DNA of 64,000 nt. Source: Thiobacillus sp. Lineage in GTDB: Bacteria; Pseudomonadota; Gammaproteobacteria; Burkholderiales; Thiobacillaceae. Positions 37,744 through 46,964 of the stretch are shown here, one piece after another. Below the pieces are notes generated by a model. That model saw only the letters and a list, made by a program, of their open reading frames with translations, searched no databases and was not told the origin of the DNA. The DNA lies in assembly GCF_018780105.1 (NCBI RefSeq), contig NZ_JADMKC010000002.1:124001-188000 (forward strand), written 5' to 3'. The first letter of the stretch is position 1, and every line of letters starts with the position of its first letter. The translations under genes were made by a program, and so were the position numbers.

Positions 37744-38202
37744 GTGAATATTGCGTTTGCGCCTCGCTGTGTCAGCTCTGTGACACGTGCCGGGTCACAG
37801 TCAGACCGCCGGTTCGCCCAGCTCGACCGGCACTGCGATGGGCGGCGCCGCCTATTCGTTTGTGGTCACCCATACCGAAACCGCAAATGCCGGCCCCTGC
37901 GCAAACGGCGCCAACTATGCGGGCATCAACCTCAACGGTTGTGTCGCCAAAGTCCTCGTCGAACTCCTCACCCCGATGGCGTTCTCGTTTGGCGGCGTCG
38001 ACTGCAGCATGAGCGTCGGCTTCTATCCCTAGGCGGCACGGGCTCCTCGGCGTCCGACTATTGGACCAAGGAAAAAGCGACCAACACGGCCAATCTGTAC
38101 GCCGTGTTCACTGCCGCCGCGCCGAAGCGGCTGGCCGGCCGCTTCAAAAAACAGCCCCGCTGGATAGGCCAGCGGGGCTGTTTTATTTCCGGGGTTTGTT
38201 AG
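37744..38202 (+). pseudogene. Degenerate coding remnant
   Basis: One frame reads AYSFVVTHTETANAGPC through CSMSVGFYP and stops at 38032; the continuation GTGSSASDYWTKEKATNTAN is in a second frame, and no plausible start or signal precedes. This looks like a decayed gene ending in a strong terminator. I do not recognise the family. The stretch 37578-37743 is A+T-rich and empty. Confidence 0.4.
38145..38187 (+). terminator. Strong terminator after the degenerate remnant
   Basis: AAAAAACAGCCCCGCTGG, short loop, CCAGCGGGGCTGTTTTATTT is a long GC stem flanked by A and T runs and could work in both directions. Confidence 0.85.
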
Positions 38203-38256
38203 GTGCGCATTTGCAGCAGGCAGGGGCGCGCACCGCATCGCGGATCAAGCGCCCAT

Positions 38257-38286
38257 GAAAAAGCCACCCCGGATGAGGTGGCTTGA
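38257..38286 (-). terminator. Terminator after the HU gene
   Basis: On the minus strand AAGCCACC, loop, GGTGGCTTTTT forms a hairpin with a U-tract about 40 bp past the HU stop. Confidence 0.8.
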
Positions 38287-38325
38287 TGATCGGGTGGCCT
38301 GCAGGATGCCAGGCTTGCCGGATAC

Positions 38326-38625
38326 TTACTTCTTCTTGGCAGCAGCCTTCTTGCCTGCGACGGCGGCCTTGAAGCCAGCGCCAGCGGTGAAGCGCGGCAC
38401 GGTCGAAGCAGCGATCTTGATCTCGGCGCCGGTTTGCGGATTGCGACCGGTGCGGGCAGCACGCTTGGACGACTTGAAGGTGCCGAAACCGACGAGGGTC
38501 ACGGTATCGCCTTTTGCCACGGTTTTAACGACGGCTGCGAGGATGGCGTCCAGTGCTTTGCCAGCGGCAGCTTTGCTGATGTCGGCTTCGGTTGCGGCGA
38601 CATCGATCAGTTCGGATTTGTTCAT
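38326..38625 (-). CDS. hup: DNA-binding protein HU
   Basis: A 99-residue nucleoid protein: [18 protein letters not shown], the arm region [21 protein letters not shown], then a short basic tail ([12 protein letters not shown]) typical of some beta- and alphaproteobacterial HU proteins. Clear ribosome site (AAGGGG). Single gene with its own terminator. The 250 bp upstream (38626-38876) should hold its promoter; nothing else is seen there. Confidence 0.93.
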   Translation of the reverse strand: MNKSELIDVAATEADISKAAAGKALDAILAAVVKTVAKGDTVTLVGFGTFKSSKRAARTGRNPQTGAEIKIAASTVPRFTAGAGFKAAVAGKKAAAKKK

Positions 38626-38876
38626 GTATACCCCTTGGTTGATTTTGGAAAGAAGGTGCCAAATGCGTTCAAGCGATCCGGGCCATTGGCAGGCGGGCCT
38701 GCCTCCCTCTGATACGCCGCGATGATTATCGGCCTATCTGCGCCAATATTGAAGCCCTGAATCGCCCTGTTTTGCAGGAGATTTCAAAGTGTCGGCATAA
38801 TCCAACGCCCGCGAAGCCGCGCCACACCGCCTGCCGCCCCCCTGGTTCCCCGTCTGGCGGGCGATTCGGCCGGTTT

Positions 38877-39545
38877 TCATTCCGCTTTGCGCTCGAATTT
38901 TTCGATCCGTTCAACCTCCGCCACCGCATCGTTTACCCAGGCCTGCAGCGGCGGTAGCGCCAAAATGGCCTCGGCATAGGCGCGTGCCACGCCTTCCAGC
39001 GCCACGCCATAGGTCTCAAAACGCAGCACCACCGGTGCAAACATCGCATCGGCAATGCCGAAACGCCCGAACAGAAAATCGCCGCCATGACCATAACGCG
39101 CGCGGCACTCCGTCCAGATCGCCAGAATGCGTTCGATATCCGCCAGGCAATCCGGCGTGCGCCCCTGGCCCGGGTAGCGCGCGCGAATGTTCATCGACAT
39201 GTGCTCGCGTAGCGCGCCGAAGCCGGCATGCATCTCCGCGCTCACCGAGCGCGCCACCGCCCGCGCCGCCGCATCGGCCGGCCACAATTCATGTTCGGGG
39301 AAACGCTCGGCGAGATATTCGCAAATGGCCAGCGAATCCCACACCCGGATATCGCCCTCGTGCAGCGCTGGCACCTTGCCCGATGGCGACCATTTCGCCA
39401 GATCGATTTCCGACCCCGGCACGTACAGCGGGATGCGCACCTCATCGAAAGGAATGCCCGCTTGACGCAACAGCAGCCAGGGCCGCATCGACCAGGACGA
39501 GTAGTTCTTGTTACCGATGACGAGGGTAAGGGTATGAGCAGGCAT
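38877..39545 (-). CDS. Glutathione S-transferase family protein
   Basis: A 222-residue GST: N-terminal thioredoxin-like domain (LVIGNKNYSSWSMRPWLLLR with a catalytic Ser/Tyr region, SGKVPALHEGDIRVWDSLAI with the glutathione-binding cis-Pro and Asp-Ser) and a helical C-terminal domain (FGIADAMFAPVVLRFETYG). Likely conjugates or reduces small molecules with glutathione; substrate unknown. Single gene. Confidence 0.9.
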   Translation of the reverse strand: MPAHTLTLVIGNKNYSSWSMRPWLLLRQAGIPFDEVRIPLYVPGSEIDLAKWSPSGKVPALHEGDIRVWDSLAICEYLAERFPEHELWPADAAARAVARSVSAEMHAGFGALREHMSMNIRARYPGQGRTPDCLADIERILAIWTECRARYGHGGDFLFGRFGIADAMFAPVVLRFETYGVALEGVARAYAEAILALPPLQAWVNDAVAEVERIEKFERKAE

Positions 39546-39738
39546 GGTGGATGGGTTCCCGGATCAGTCTCTGGAAGGGGGCGGAAGGTGAAATCCGCGC
39601 CCGGCTTTTTCCCTCAAGTTGAGGGTTCGGTTCAGGGCATAATCTAGCAGCCTTGCGCCCTGGATTGAATGACGAAATAGCAGAGCCGGCAGGCTGGATA
39701 AACCGATGAAAACCATCACTCACTTCAAGGGGGAAAGT

Positions 39739-40032
39739 ATGAAGACGCAAATTGCACGCCTGTCACCGCACCAGAACGCCAAAGTATTCGGGGTGCTCAC
39801 CGCGCTTGGCTCACTGGTTTTCCTGATCCCGATGGCGATCCTGGTTTCGTTCATTCCGCCGGGCGTCGATGCCGCCGGCAATCCGATCAATCAGCCCTCG
39901 CCGGTGTTTTTTCTGTTTCTCCCCATCGCCTACCTGGTGATGGGTTACATCATGACCGCGGTGGGTTGTGCGCTCTACAACTGGTTGTACAAATACCTCG
40001 GCGGCATCGAGTACGAATCGCGCGATCAATAA
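39739..40032 (+). CDS. Small two-helix membrane protein
   Basis: A 97-residue protein with two membrane segments (FGVLTALGSLVFLIPMAILV; FFLFLPIAYLVMGYIMTAVG). ATG 39739 is chosen because AAGGGGGAAAG precedes it; an ATG at 39706 is in frame but poorly supported. No family recognised with confidence; small proteins of this shape are common hypothetical membrane proteins. Confidence 0.7.
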   Translation: MKTQIARLSPHQNAKVFGVLTALGSLVFLIPMAILVSFIPPGVDAAGNPINQPSPVFFLFLPIAYLVMGYIMTAVGCALYNWLYKYLGGIEYESRDQ

Positions 40033-40033
40033 G

Positions 40034-40076
40034 CGGCTCAAGCCGGGGCAGCAACAATCATTGAGCCGGGCTTTTT
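40034..40076 (+). terminator. Terminator between the small membrane protein and the thioredoxin-like gene
   Basis: CGGCTCAA and TTGAGCCG pair and are followed by GGCTTTTTG. It lies between two convergent genes. Confidence 0.6.
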
Positions 40077-41158
40077 GATTCCGGCTTGATGGGTTGGGCG
40101 GCGACCGGCTCATCGGCGTAGCGCCAGATGTTCACGTCCCGCCCGGTCTCGCGGATGTGCTCGGTCTTGGCGGCGAGAAAACGCTGAAAGCTGGGTTCCG
40201 TGCGATAGGCCTTCGATTCGACGTAGTCGAACATGCCCAGGGTGTGAAACACGCGGAACGACGATTCCCAACGGATGACTTCCTTGCCGGCGGCGTCGAA
40301 CAATACGATGCCGGGGGCAAAGTTGACGCCGAGCTGGCGGACCCAGTCGCGCACCGGCATGCGTTTTCCTTCCGGCGTGGTGATCACGGCGCGCGACCAC
40401 ATGTCGAGCTGCACACTGTCGAATTTTGCGATCACGGCGCGAGTTTCCGTGTCGGCCAGCACGCGCCGGTGCAGCACCTCGCAGTCCGGGCAGTCCTTCT
40501 GCTCGAAGAACACAGCGAGCGGCTTCGGTTGTTTGCCGCGGCGACGCAGATCGGTGGCGTTCTGCAGGAAGAAGTCCTGCTTGATCATCTCGCCCGAAGC
40601 CTGCTTCGGCACTTCTCGCGCGGCGACAAAATCGCGGAACGCCAGCTTGTTTTCATGGCGTCCGCCCACCCAGTCGAGCGCCGCTTGCAGGCGCGCCGGC
40701 GGCACGTAGCCGTTGAGCCGCAGCAGGGTTTTGCCGGACTCGTCGAAGAACACCAGGCTGGGCGTGAACTGGATCTTCTGCGCCGCGCTGTAATCCTTTT
40801 CGGTGAGGGTTTTGCCGTCCAGCCCGACAAGCTCCTTGTCGCCCCAGATGTTGATCACGACGACATCGAATTTTTCCCGCATCGTCGACTCGATCTCGCG
40901 CTGCGACAGATTGCGCTCGACCAGCGCCGAGCAATACGGACACCCGTCCTGGGTGAACATCAGGATCACGCGCTTGCCGTGCTTGCGGGCCTCGTCGATG
41001 TCTTCCCGCAGATGCAGGAAGCTGTCCTTGAACCAGGCGGGATACTCGGTCGTTTTTGCGCCGTAGTAGGCACCCATTTTTGCAGCCGGCGCGGGTTCTG
41101 CGGCGTGCAGGGAAAATCCCGAAAGCAGCGCAAACAGAAAAGGCAGATAGCGGGTCAT
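40058..41158 (-). CDS. Periplasmic protein with two thioredoxin-like domains
   Basis: A 366-residue protein with signal peptide (YLPFLFALLSGFSLHAAE) and two thioredoxin-like domains, each with a CxxC: FTQDGCPYC (Cys73, Cys76) and FEQKDCPDC (Cys223, Cys226). The first domain matches SoxW-type thioredoxins that keep periplasmic thiols reduced during sulfur oxidation; the second has a longer insertion (ITTPEGKRMPVRDWVRQLG). Start ATG 41158 follows a GGAG; ATG 41173 is an alternative. No sox genes are adjacent, so the link to sulfur oxidation is only suggestive. Confidence 0.82.
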   Translation of the reverse strand: MTRYLPFLFALLSGFSLHAAEPAPAAKMGAYYGAKTTEYPAWFKDSFLHLREDIDEARKHGKRVILMFTQDGCPYCSALVERNLSQREIESTMREKFDVVVINIWGDKELVGLDGKTLTEKDYSAAQKIQFTPSLVFFDESGKTLLRLNGYVPPARLQAALDWVGGRHENKLAFRDFVAAREVPKQASGEMIKQDFFLQNATDLRRRGKQPKPLAVFFEQKDCPDCEVLHRRVLADTETRAVIAKFDSVQLDMWSRAVITTPEGKRMPVRDWVRQLGVNFAPGIVLFDAAGKEVIRWESSFRVFHTLGMFDYVESKAYRTEPSFQRFLAAKTEHIRETGRDVNIWRYADEPVAAQPIKPESKSPAQ

Positions 41159-41292
41159 TGTGGCGGTCTCCATTCGTTTCGCATCAGTATGGCCGATGCG
41201 CATTGTTGTGTTGCCTGGTGCGGAAAGTCGGCGAGTGGTTCAGGGCCTTCCGTGATTTTATAAAGCGTGAAATCGATCCCTTCGGCCGCCGC

Positions 41293-42150
41293 TCACTCGA
41301 CTCCATCGACCTTGAGCCACACCTGACCGGTTTCGCGTGTATTGCTCTGGCCTGCGCCCAGCAGGCGGCGATGGTCCTGCTGGTCCTGCGTGTCGCCGCT
41401 GCCGAGCGCGATCCATTCCCCCAGACGGCCACTGATAGTGGTGTGCAGTTGCTGCCCGACCACGCTTCGCGGCGCGGTCGCGTCGAAGGTTTGCTGAACC
41501 GGATGAATCTCCAGCGTGACGCGGTCGCCGATGAGCTGCGGCGCAACATAAAAGCCGCTGCCGGCGCTGTAGAACACGACGCTTTCGCGCACCATCCGGC
41601 CATGGGGGCCGACGACGGTCTCGCGCAGCGTGAGCGGCAGTTCGACGCCAGTCTGGATCATTGCGCGGCCACCATCGGCCACGCGCACCTGCTGGCTCAC
41701 CCGGCTGCTCTGATCGAGGCTGCGGTCGTCGAGCCGCGCGCCGATGTGCGAATTGCCGTCGCCGATGTCGATTTGCGCGCCGCCCCGGCCGCTGGGCGGA
41801 ACGGCGATGTCGACGTTGTCGGTATCGATCCTGCCGTGCAGCCCGAACGACTGCTGCTCGCGCGAGCGATCCAGGCTTTGCCGCACCGTAATGAGCAGCT
41901 GGCGCGGCGCAACGTCGATCGCCGCGAGCGCCTGCCGGATCTGGGCGCGGTTGGCGGGCGACGCGCGCAGGATCAGGTTGCCCTGCATGCCGGTGAGCGC
42001 GCCGCCGGGCTCCAGAAACGGTTGCAACCTGGGGATCACTTCTTCCGCCGTGCGATGTTGCAGCGGAATGATTTCGAGCGTGTCCCCGGCGCGGGCGAGA
42101 CCGGCGAGCGCAAACAGACAGAACAATGCGGCGACGAAACGGATGTGAAT
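41293..42150 (-). CDS. Secretin-like exported protein, possible ATT start
   Basis: About 285 residues: signal peptide (HIRFVAALFCLFALAGLARA), a NolW-like N-terminal domain (LEIIPLQHRTAEEVIPRLQP, LTGMQGNLILRASPANRAQI) and a C-terminal part recalling the secretin core (VADGGRAMIQTGVELPL, VTLEIHPVQQTF). It is too short for a full secretin pore and lacks neighbouring secretion genes. No ATG or GTG fits; an ATT at 42150 follows CCAGGAG by 6 bases, and a TTG at 42180 is the alternative. Confidence 0.7.
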   Translation of the reverse strand: MHIRFVAALFCLFALAGLARAGDTLEIIPLQHRTAEEVIPRLQPFLEPGGALTGMQGNLILRASPANRAQIRQALAAIDVAPRQLLITVRQSLDRSREQQSFGLHGRIDTDNVDIAVPPSGRGGAQIDIGDGNSHIGARLDDRSLDQSSRVSQQVRVADGGRAMIQTGVELPLTLRETVVGPHGRMVRESVVFYSAGSGFYVAPQLIGDRVTLEIHPVQQTFDATAPRSVVGQQLHTTISGRLGEWIALGSGDTQDQQDHRRLLGAGQSNTRETGQVWLKVDGVE

Positions 42151-42180
42151 GGCGAACTCCTGGCGACGACGTTCACGCAA

Positions 42181-42493
42181 AGTCTAGGCCGAAACCGCGT
42201 CGGGGTGAACGTGAGGGTGGGTGCTCAAGCGAGCTTCACTTTTTCGCTTTGCCTGGCGCAGCGGACAATTGTTCAAGTTGTGTTTGTGTTCACGTTACGT
42301 GAACGTTGTGGATTTGTGAACGGCAGGCCAAGGCGCTTGCCGCTGTGGGCATTTGGTTACTGATCCGCGCCAATTTGCGTCATATTCTGAGGCGGATAGG
42401 CTCGGAACCGTGGTTTGCCCCCAATTGTTTCCCATTTATTCACTTAATATATTTGTGCTGCCCAATAAACACATAACTGACAGGTAAGGCCGT
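42181..42493. other. Intergenic region at the left edge of the A+T-rich island
   Basis: 313 bp without a supported gene. Composition changes from GC-rich to A+T-rich near 42360-42420, and the promoter of the ATPase-methyltransferase gene is expected just before 42494. I see no direct repeat or tRNA end that would mark an insertion site. Confidence 0.5.
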
Positions 42494-44350
42494 ATGCTAA
42501 TTACACAATTCACAGTACCAATGGAAGACTTGCAGGATGACGGGCTGAGCCCAATCAACATGCACAAACTAGGTGGCTTTGTGGCCTTAGCTGGGAAAAA
42601 TGGGGCGGGGAAGTCGAGGGTTCTCTCAAAGCTAGAATTCTATGTTGGAGCACGAAAAAATGGCATCGGCAATGTCGCTGCATGGCAGCAACAAATAATT
42701 GGCGCTGAAAGGGCAATTTCAAGCCGGCCATTAAATGATCCAAATCAACAGGCTTGGAAAGCGCAGGTTGAATCCTGTAAGCAACAGATAACCATAGTTA
42801 CCGAGAGAATCATCGTGCCACAGAGCTTACCGATTAGCTCAGTGCGTTTTGTTCCAAAGAATTTGAACTTAACAGACCCAAGAAACCAGGTTAAGGCAAA
42901 CCTTCACCACTACTTCAACCAAGCAAGCGTCCCCGGCTTGGATGATTTTGAGAATAAGTGCTTCTCTTACATTCAAGGACTCCAAGATCGAGAATGGGAA
43001 AGCACACACCAGCGTTCAACTATCGCAAAAGATGAAGTGAACAAAGTTGTTCAGGAATACGCAAAGCTTACAGAGCTTATAGAAAAACTCTTAAAAACCC
43101 AGCTGGGCCGATCGATAGATGGTAACGCAACCATTTTTGGATACCCCCTTGCAGAGGCGAAGCTATCTGACGGGCAAAAAGTACTTTTCCAACTCGTCGT
43201 TGCTTTGCATGCTCAGAAAGACACGCTTGAGAACACAGTGTTCATAATGGATGAACCCGAAAATCACCTGCACCCTTCTGCGTTAATCGAATTTCTCGAT
43301 GCCTTATCCGGTGTTGCAGCAAATTGCCAATTCTGGATCGCAACACACTCAGTTCCTTTATTGTCGTACGTGGCTGGTAAAGAGCCAATGTCGATTTGGT
43401 ATGTTGAAGACGGCAAAGTGAGTAATGCGGGAAGGCATCCGGAGACTGTGTTACGTGGCTTGCTAGGTGACGAAGAACAAGTAGCCAGATTGCATGACTT
43501 CACGGCTCTTCCTGCACAGTATGCAGCAATCAATTACTCGGTAGAGAGTCTTCTAGCCCCATCCGTTGTGACTAGCGGAAAAGATGACCCTCAGGTCGCC
43601 CAAATTGGTGAATTAATTTGGCAAGGCACATCCGAGAGAAAAATCTCACTGCTTGACTTTGGCGCTGGTAAGGGAAGGCTTCTATCGGGGTTGGCTGAAC
43701 TCTTGGAGAGCTCCGGTCAATCGATTCAAGACAGAATCGATTACATGGCTTTTGACGTGATTCCAGATAACCGGGCATTTTGTGAGGCTTCAATCCAAAC
43801 AGAATACGATACTGAAATTCAAAGATGCTTCTCGAGCAGAGAGGAATTTTTCTCCCACCATGCAGAGGAATGCATCGACGTTACGGTCTTATGTAATGTT
43901 CTGCACGAGATTACGCCGAATGAATGGACCTCTATCTTTAACGGTGGCTCACTTATACAGAGGGCGATGAAGGAGACGGGATACCTATTGATTGTGGAGG
44001 ATCAACGGATTCCTACTGGGGAAAAAGCTCACCAGTTTGGATTTTTGGTATTAGACACGCCACACCTTAGAACGCTCTTCTCCGTTACGAATGACGACTG
44101 CATAAACAAACGGTTTATATCAAACGATTACCGGAAAGACGGGAGGTTAAAAGCCCATCTCGTTTCAAAGAGCCTCTTGTCGCGTGTCACTTCGGAGACC
44201 AGAAGAAAAGCGATAGAGGAGTTGAAAGCAACCGCGAAAGACCAAATCATCATCCTGCGCGCCAAGGCGCCCAGTTTTGCGGCAGGTCAGATGCACGGCT
44301 TCTGGACCCAGCAATTTGCGAATGCATCCCTTTTTCTAGAACAAGCTTAA
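42494..44350 (+). CDS. SMC/ABC-like ATPase fused to a SAM-dependent methyltransferase
   Basis: A 618-residue fusion. Residues 1-340: ABC/AAA-type ATPase with Walker A GKNGAGKS (34-41), signature LSDGQ (224-228), Walker B VFIMDEPENHLHP (from 249) and switch His285 (IATHSV), with a short coiled-coil-like insert. Residues 380-600: class I methyltransferase fold with motif I LLDFGAGKGR (386-395), Asp421 and VLCNVLHE (465-472). ATPases of this class occur in OLD, AbiE-like and other phage-defence systems; the methyltransferase fusion is unusual to me. A+T-rich and codon use unlike the neighbours, so probably acquired. The zinc-ribbon gene follows in the same direction. Confidence 0.75.
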   Translation: MLITQFTVPMEDLQDDGLSPINMHKLGGFVALAGKNGAGKSRVLSKLEFYVGARKNGIGNVAAWQQQIIGAERAISSRPLNDPNQQAWKAQVESCKQQITIVTERIIVPQSLPISSVRFVPKNLNLTDPRNQVKANLHHYFNQASVPGLDDFENKCFSYIQGLQDREWESTHQRSTIAKDEVNKVVQEYAKLTELIEKLLKTQLGRSIDGNATIFGYPLAEAKLSDGQKVLFQLVVALHAQKDTLENTVFIMDEPENHLHPSALIEFLDALSGVAANCQFWIATHSVPLLSYVAGKEPMSIWYVEDGKVSNAGRHPETVLRGLLGDEEQVARLHDFTALPAQYAAINYSVESLLAPSVVTSGKDDPQVAQIGELIWQGTSERKISLLDFGAGKGRLLSGLAELLESSGQSIQDRIDYMAFDVIPDNRAFCEASIQTEYDTEIQRCFSSREEFFSHHAEECIDVTVLCNVLHEITPNEWTSIFNGGSLIQRAMKETGYLLIVEDQRIPTGEKAHQFGFLVLDTPHLRTLFSVTNDDCINKRFISNDYRKDGRLKAHLVSKSLLSRVTSETRRKAIEELKATAKDQIIILRAKAPSFAAGQMHGFWTQQFANASLFLEQA

Positions 44351-44458
44351 GAGGATGTCGCGACTGCGACAAATTAAATTCATCCATAAGCAAACGAGGA
44401 CGCCACTCTTCTTCGTTGCCGCTGGTTAACCAATTTGTTAGAACATCCAGGAATCACC

Positions 44459-45406
44459 GTGAGCATTCTAAAGAACGCAATCGATTCAATAGCTGTAGGA
44501 CTCGAGGACTATTCTTCACCCGATCAGCGTCGAGTTATTTCATGCACGAGAAATGTATTTGCGGGAATTCTGCTCTTGTTTAAATACAAGTTAAGCATCC
44601 TCAGTTCCCCAGGCTCTGACGAGGCACTGATTAAACAGCGTGTATTGCCAGTTCTGGATGAAGGCGACCGCTTAGAATGGAAAGGCAAAGGCACTAAAAC
44701 CGTTGATGTCCAAGGCATTAAGGAACGGTTTGAATCTCTCAATATCGATGTCGATTGGAAACGAATCGAAAAAATCAACAATTTCCGGAACGACATTGAG
44801 CATTATTTCAGCAATCTAAAGCACGAAGCCATTCGTTCCCTGATATCAGACTCCTTCGTAATCATCAACGACTTTATTCGCAAACACCTCGATGAAGATC
44901 CGAAGGCATTATTAGGGGATGGCGCGTGGGCTGTGCTGATTGAAGTAAATGAGGTGTACGAGAGAGAAAAGGATGAGTGCACGACAGCTCTTCAATCGCT
45001 GAGTTTTTTTGATGGCGAGATCCTCGCTGCGTTTGACGGCTATTCATGTGATGAATGTGGTTCTGGGTTGATCATGCCATCCGTTCGCGAGGGCGAAGCG
45101 ACCGATGCTAATTACATATGCAAGTCGTGTGGAAAGATTCTCCCATATGAAGATATGGTGCGCGGAGCCGTGTCGGATCGTTACAGTTATGAGATGTATT
45201 TGTCACACACAGACGGAGGAGATTCGCCCTTGGCGGACTGCCCTGAATGCAGTGGCATTTACCTCTACGCGCAAAGCATCTGTGCAACTTGCGGGCATAC
45301 CGCTGAACATGAATGCCAACGGTGTGGTTCGACAATCAGGCCTGAAGAGCTATCTGACGAATCATTCTGCGGATACTGCTCATATGTGATGTCTAAAGAT
45401 GACTAA
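44459..45406 (+). CDS. Helical protein with C-terminal zinc ribbons, partner of the ATPase fusion
   Basis: About 315 residues. The N-terminal two thirds are mostly helical with no recognised domain (IEKINNFRNDIEHYFSNLKH resembles nucleotide- or RNA-binding HEPN-like helices only loosely). The C-terminal third has four zinc-ribbon knuckle pairs: CDECGSG, CKSCGK, CPECSG with CATCGH, CQRCGS with CGYC. Start GTG 44459 follows CCAGGA. Gap to the ATPase gene is about 108 bp and both are A+T-rich, so I treat them as one module. Confidence 0.65.
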   Translation: MSILKNAIDSIAVGLEDYSSPDQRRVISCTRNVFAGILLLFKYKLSILSSPGSDEALIKQRVLPVLDEGDRLEWKGKGTKTVDVQGIKERFESLNIDVDWKRIEKINNFRNDIEHYFSNLKHEAIRSLISDSFVIINDFIRKHLDEDPKALLGDGAWAVLIEVNEVYEREKDECTTALQSLSFFDGEILAAFDGYSCDECGSGLIMPSVREGEATDANYICKSCGKILPYEDMVRGAVSDRYSYEMYLSHTDGGDSPLADCPECSGIYLYAQSICATCGHTAEHECQRCGSTIRPEELSDESFCGYCSYVMSKDD

Positions 45407-45486
45407 TGGCTGATACGGGTAATAATTATCCGGGGACGGACCACCGTTTCGCGTGAATAGGGGCAACGTTTCGCACTTGCCTCGAC

Positions 45487-46608
45487 CTACCACGCCACAA
45501 CATACCCGCTACTCCGCCCGCCCTTGTCCGTAGGAACCAGGCATCCCTTCTCAACCATCTCTGCCAGTTCCCGATAAGCCGTCGTACGGCTGGTTTTGGT
45601 CAGGCTCATGTACTTGCGGGTGTTGATGCCGCCTTCGAATCCATCGGGGCCGGCGTCGAGCAGGCGGTTGAGCGCTTTGCGCTGGCGGGTGTTGAGCGGG
45701 GTGTTCTGGTGGCGCAGCCAGAAGCGGGCTTTGGCCAGGGTGTTGGCGACGGTGGTCTCGGCGGCGCTGGCGGCCGCGGCGACTTGCGCCAGAAACCAAG
45801 CCAGCCATTCGGTGACATCGAGCCCGCCGCGCTGGGTGCGTTCGAGGATGGCGTAGTAGCTTTCGCGTTCGCGCAGGATTTGGGCAGACAGGCTGAACAG
45901 CCGCATCGGCTGGCGTTCGTCCTGCGACAGGGCCATGTCGGTGAGGGCGCGCGCAAGCCGGCCGTTGCCGTCTTCGAACGGGTGCAGGGTCACAAACCAG
46001 AGATGCGCCAGGCCTGCGCGGACGAGGCCGTCCATGCCGGCGGGTGCATGGGTAAACCAGTCGATAAAAGTTTGCAGTTGCGCGTCCAGGCCGTCGCGCG
46101 GCGGCGCGATGTAGTGCACGTGTTCCCTGCCGACTCCGCCAGAGATGACTTGCATGGGCGCTTCGCCGCGCAGTTCGCCGACGCGGATGGGGTGCAGCCC
46201 AGAGCGCCCGGTTGGGAACAGGGCGGCCTGCCAGGCGCACAGCCGTTCGCTGGTCAGCGCCTGATCGTGGCGCTGGGTGGCATCCAGCAGGATGTCGATC
46301 AAGCCATCCACGGCGCGCGGCGGCGCGGGCATGCCGGCGGTGGGCAGCCCCAGGTGGCGCGCGACCGAGGAGCGCACGGCATCCACATCAAGCTGTTCGC
46401 CCTCGATGGCGCTGGTGGTCAGGCCGTCTTCCACCAGGATGCTGGCCACGGCTTCGAGGTTCAGGCTGCTGTCGAGCAGGCGCGCTGCGCCGAGCACCTT
46501 GCCCTGGGCCAGCCGCGCCTGGGCCAGAAGCGGAGACAAACCGGCTTCATTCCAGCGAAACTGCGGCCAGTCGGCTTGCTGCCAGATCCAGGTTTGAGGC
46601 GTTTGCAT
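45487..46608 (-). CDS. Fic-domain AMP-transferase (class II)
   Basis: A 373-residue protein with the intact Fic motif HPFEDGNGRLAR (His209) and an N-terminal inhibitory motif TSAIEG (65-70), so class II and auto-inhibited. A winged-helix-like C-terminal region (TRKYMSLTKTSRTTAYREL) suggests self-regulation or target binding. Fic proteins usually transfer AMP to a hydroxyl side chain. No antitoxin gene is adjacent. It lies beside the A+T-rich island but is itself GC-rich. Confidence 0.92.
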   Translation of the reverse strand: MQTPQTWIWQQADWPQFRWNEAGLSPLLAQARLAQGKVLGAARLLDSSLNLEAVASILVEDGLTTSAIEGEQLDVDAVRSSVARHLGLPTAGMPAPPRAVDGLIDILLDATQRHDQALTSERLCAWQAALFPTGRSGLHPIRVGELRGEAPMQVISGGVGREHVHYIAPPRDGLDAQLQTFIDWFTHAPAGMDGLVRAGLAHLWFVTLHPFEDGNGRLARALTDMALSQDERQPMRLFSLSAQILRERESYYAILERTQRGGLDVTEWLAWFLAQVAAAASAAETTVANTLAKARFWLRHQNTPLNTRQRKALNRLLDAGPDGFEGGINTRKYMSLTKTSRTTAYRELAEMVEKGCLVPTDKGGRSSGYVVAW

Positions 46609-46670
46609 GCTCTAATCGCTCCATATTGTGAAGCGATTATGGGCTGTAATCGCTCCACGCTCAAGCTGCC

Positions 46671-46723
46671 AGGCCGGCGAGGATGGCCTGCTTGATCGCT
46701 TCGTTGCGGCCCAGTTCCAGGCG
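46671..46723 (-). pseudogene. Short fragment of a cbbR copy
   Basis: 53 bp that match 52201-52253 within the intact cbbR with three mismatches, encoding LELGRNEAIKQAILAGLA. The rest of the gene is missing. It lies next to the Fic gene, in a region of repeats, and shows that DNA derived from the cbbR gene was once duplicated here. Confidence 0.75.
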
Positions 46724-46948
46724 GGTGGAACCGTGATCTGGCCCAATTGTTCCAGTTTCCTTGCTTGGAAGTTTCGGTTCGGCTTTGTCGCTGGAAGCAG
46801 ACGACATGGTCTGATTCATACAGAAGCCGATATCCCTCCGGCACCTGTCTCCGTCAAGCGACAAGTCGGCCGGTGCAGAGTCGGTCAAGCTGGATTCCAA
46901 ACCCACGTAAACCGTATATCTATATGATTAAATTTAAAAAAACTGACT

Positions 46949-46964
46949 TGGCATGGTCGTAGCT
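46949..46964 (+). promoter_or_regulatory. Sigma-54-like -24/-12 site in repeat copy A
   Basis: TTGGCATGGTCGTAGC has GG and GC separated by 10 bp and 4-5 mismatches-tolerant similarity to TGGCACG-N4-TTGC. It lies at the same place as the site in copy B. No gene follows within copy A before copy B; a small RNA is possible. Confidence 0.4.

Noticed and set aside
45105-45389. 94-codon frame inside the zinc-ribbon gene
   Set aside because: It lies in another frame of a gene with clear cysteine knuckles and has no features of its own.
42181-46670. Complete prophage or IS element around the A+T-rich island
   Set aside because: No transposase, integrase, phage structural gene or flanking direct repeat is visible; only the composition shift suggests transfer.
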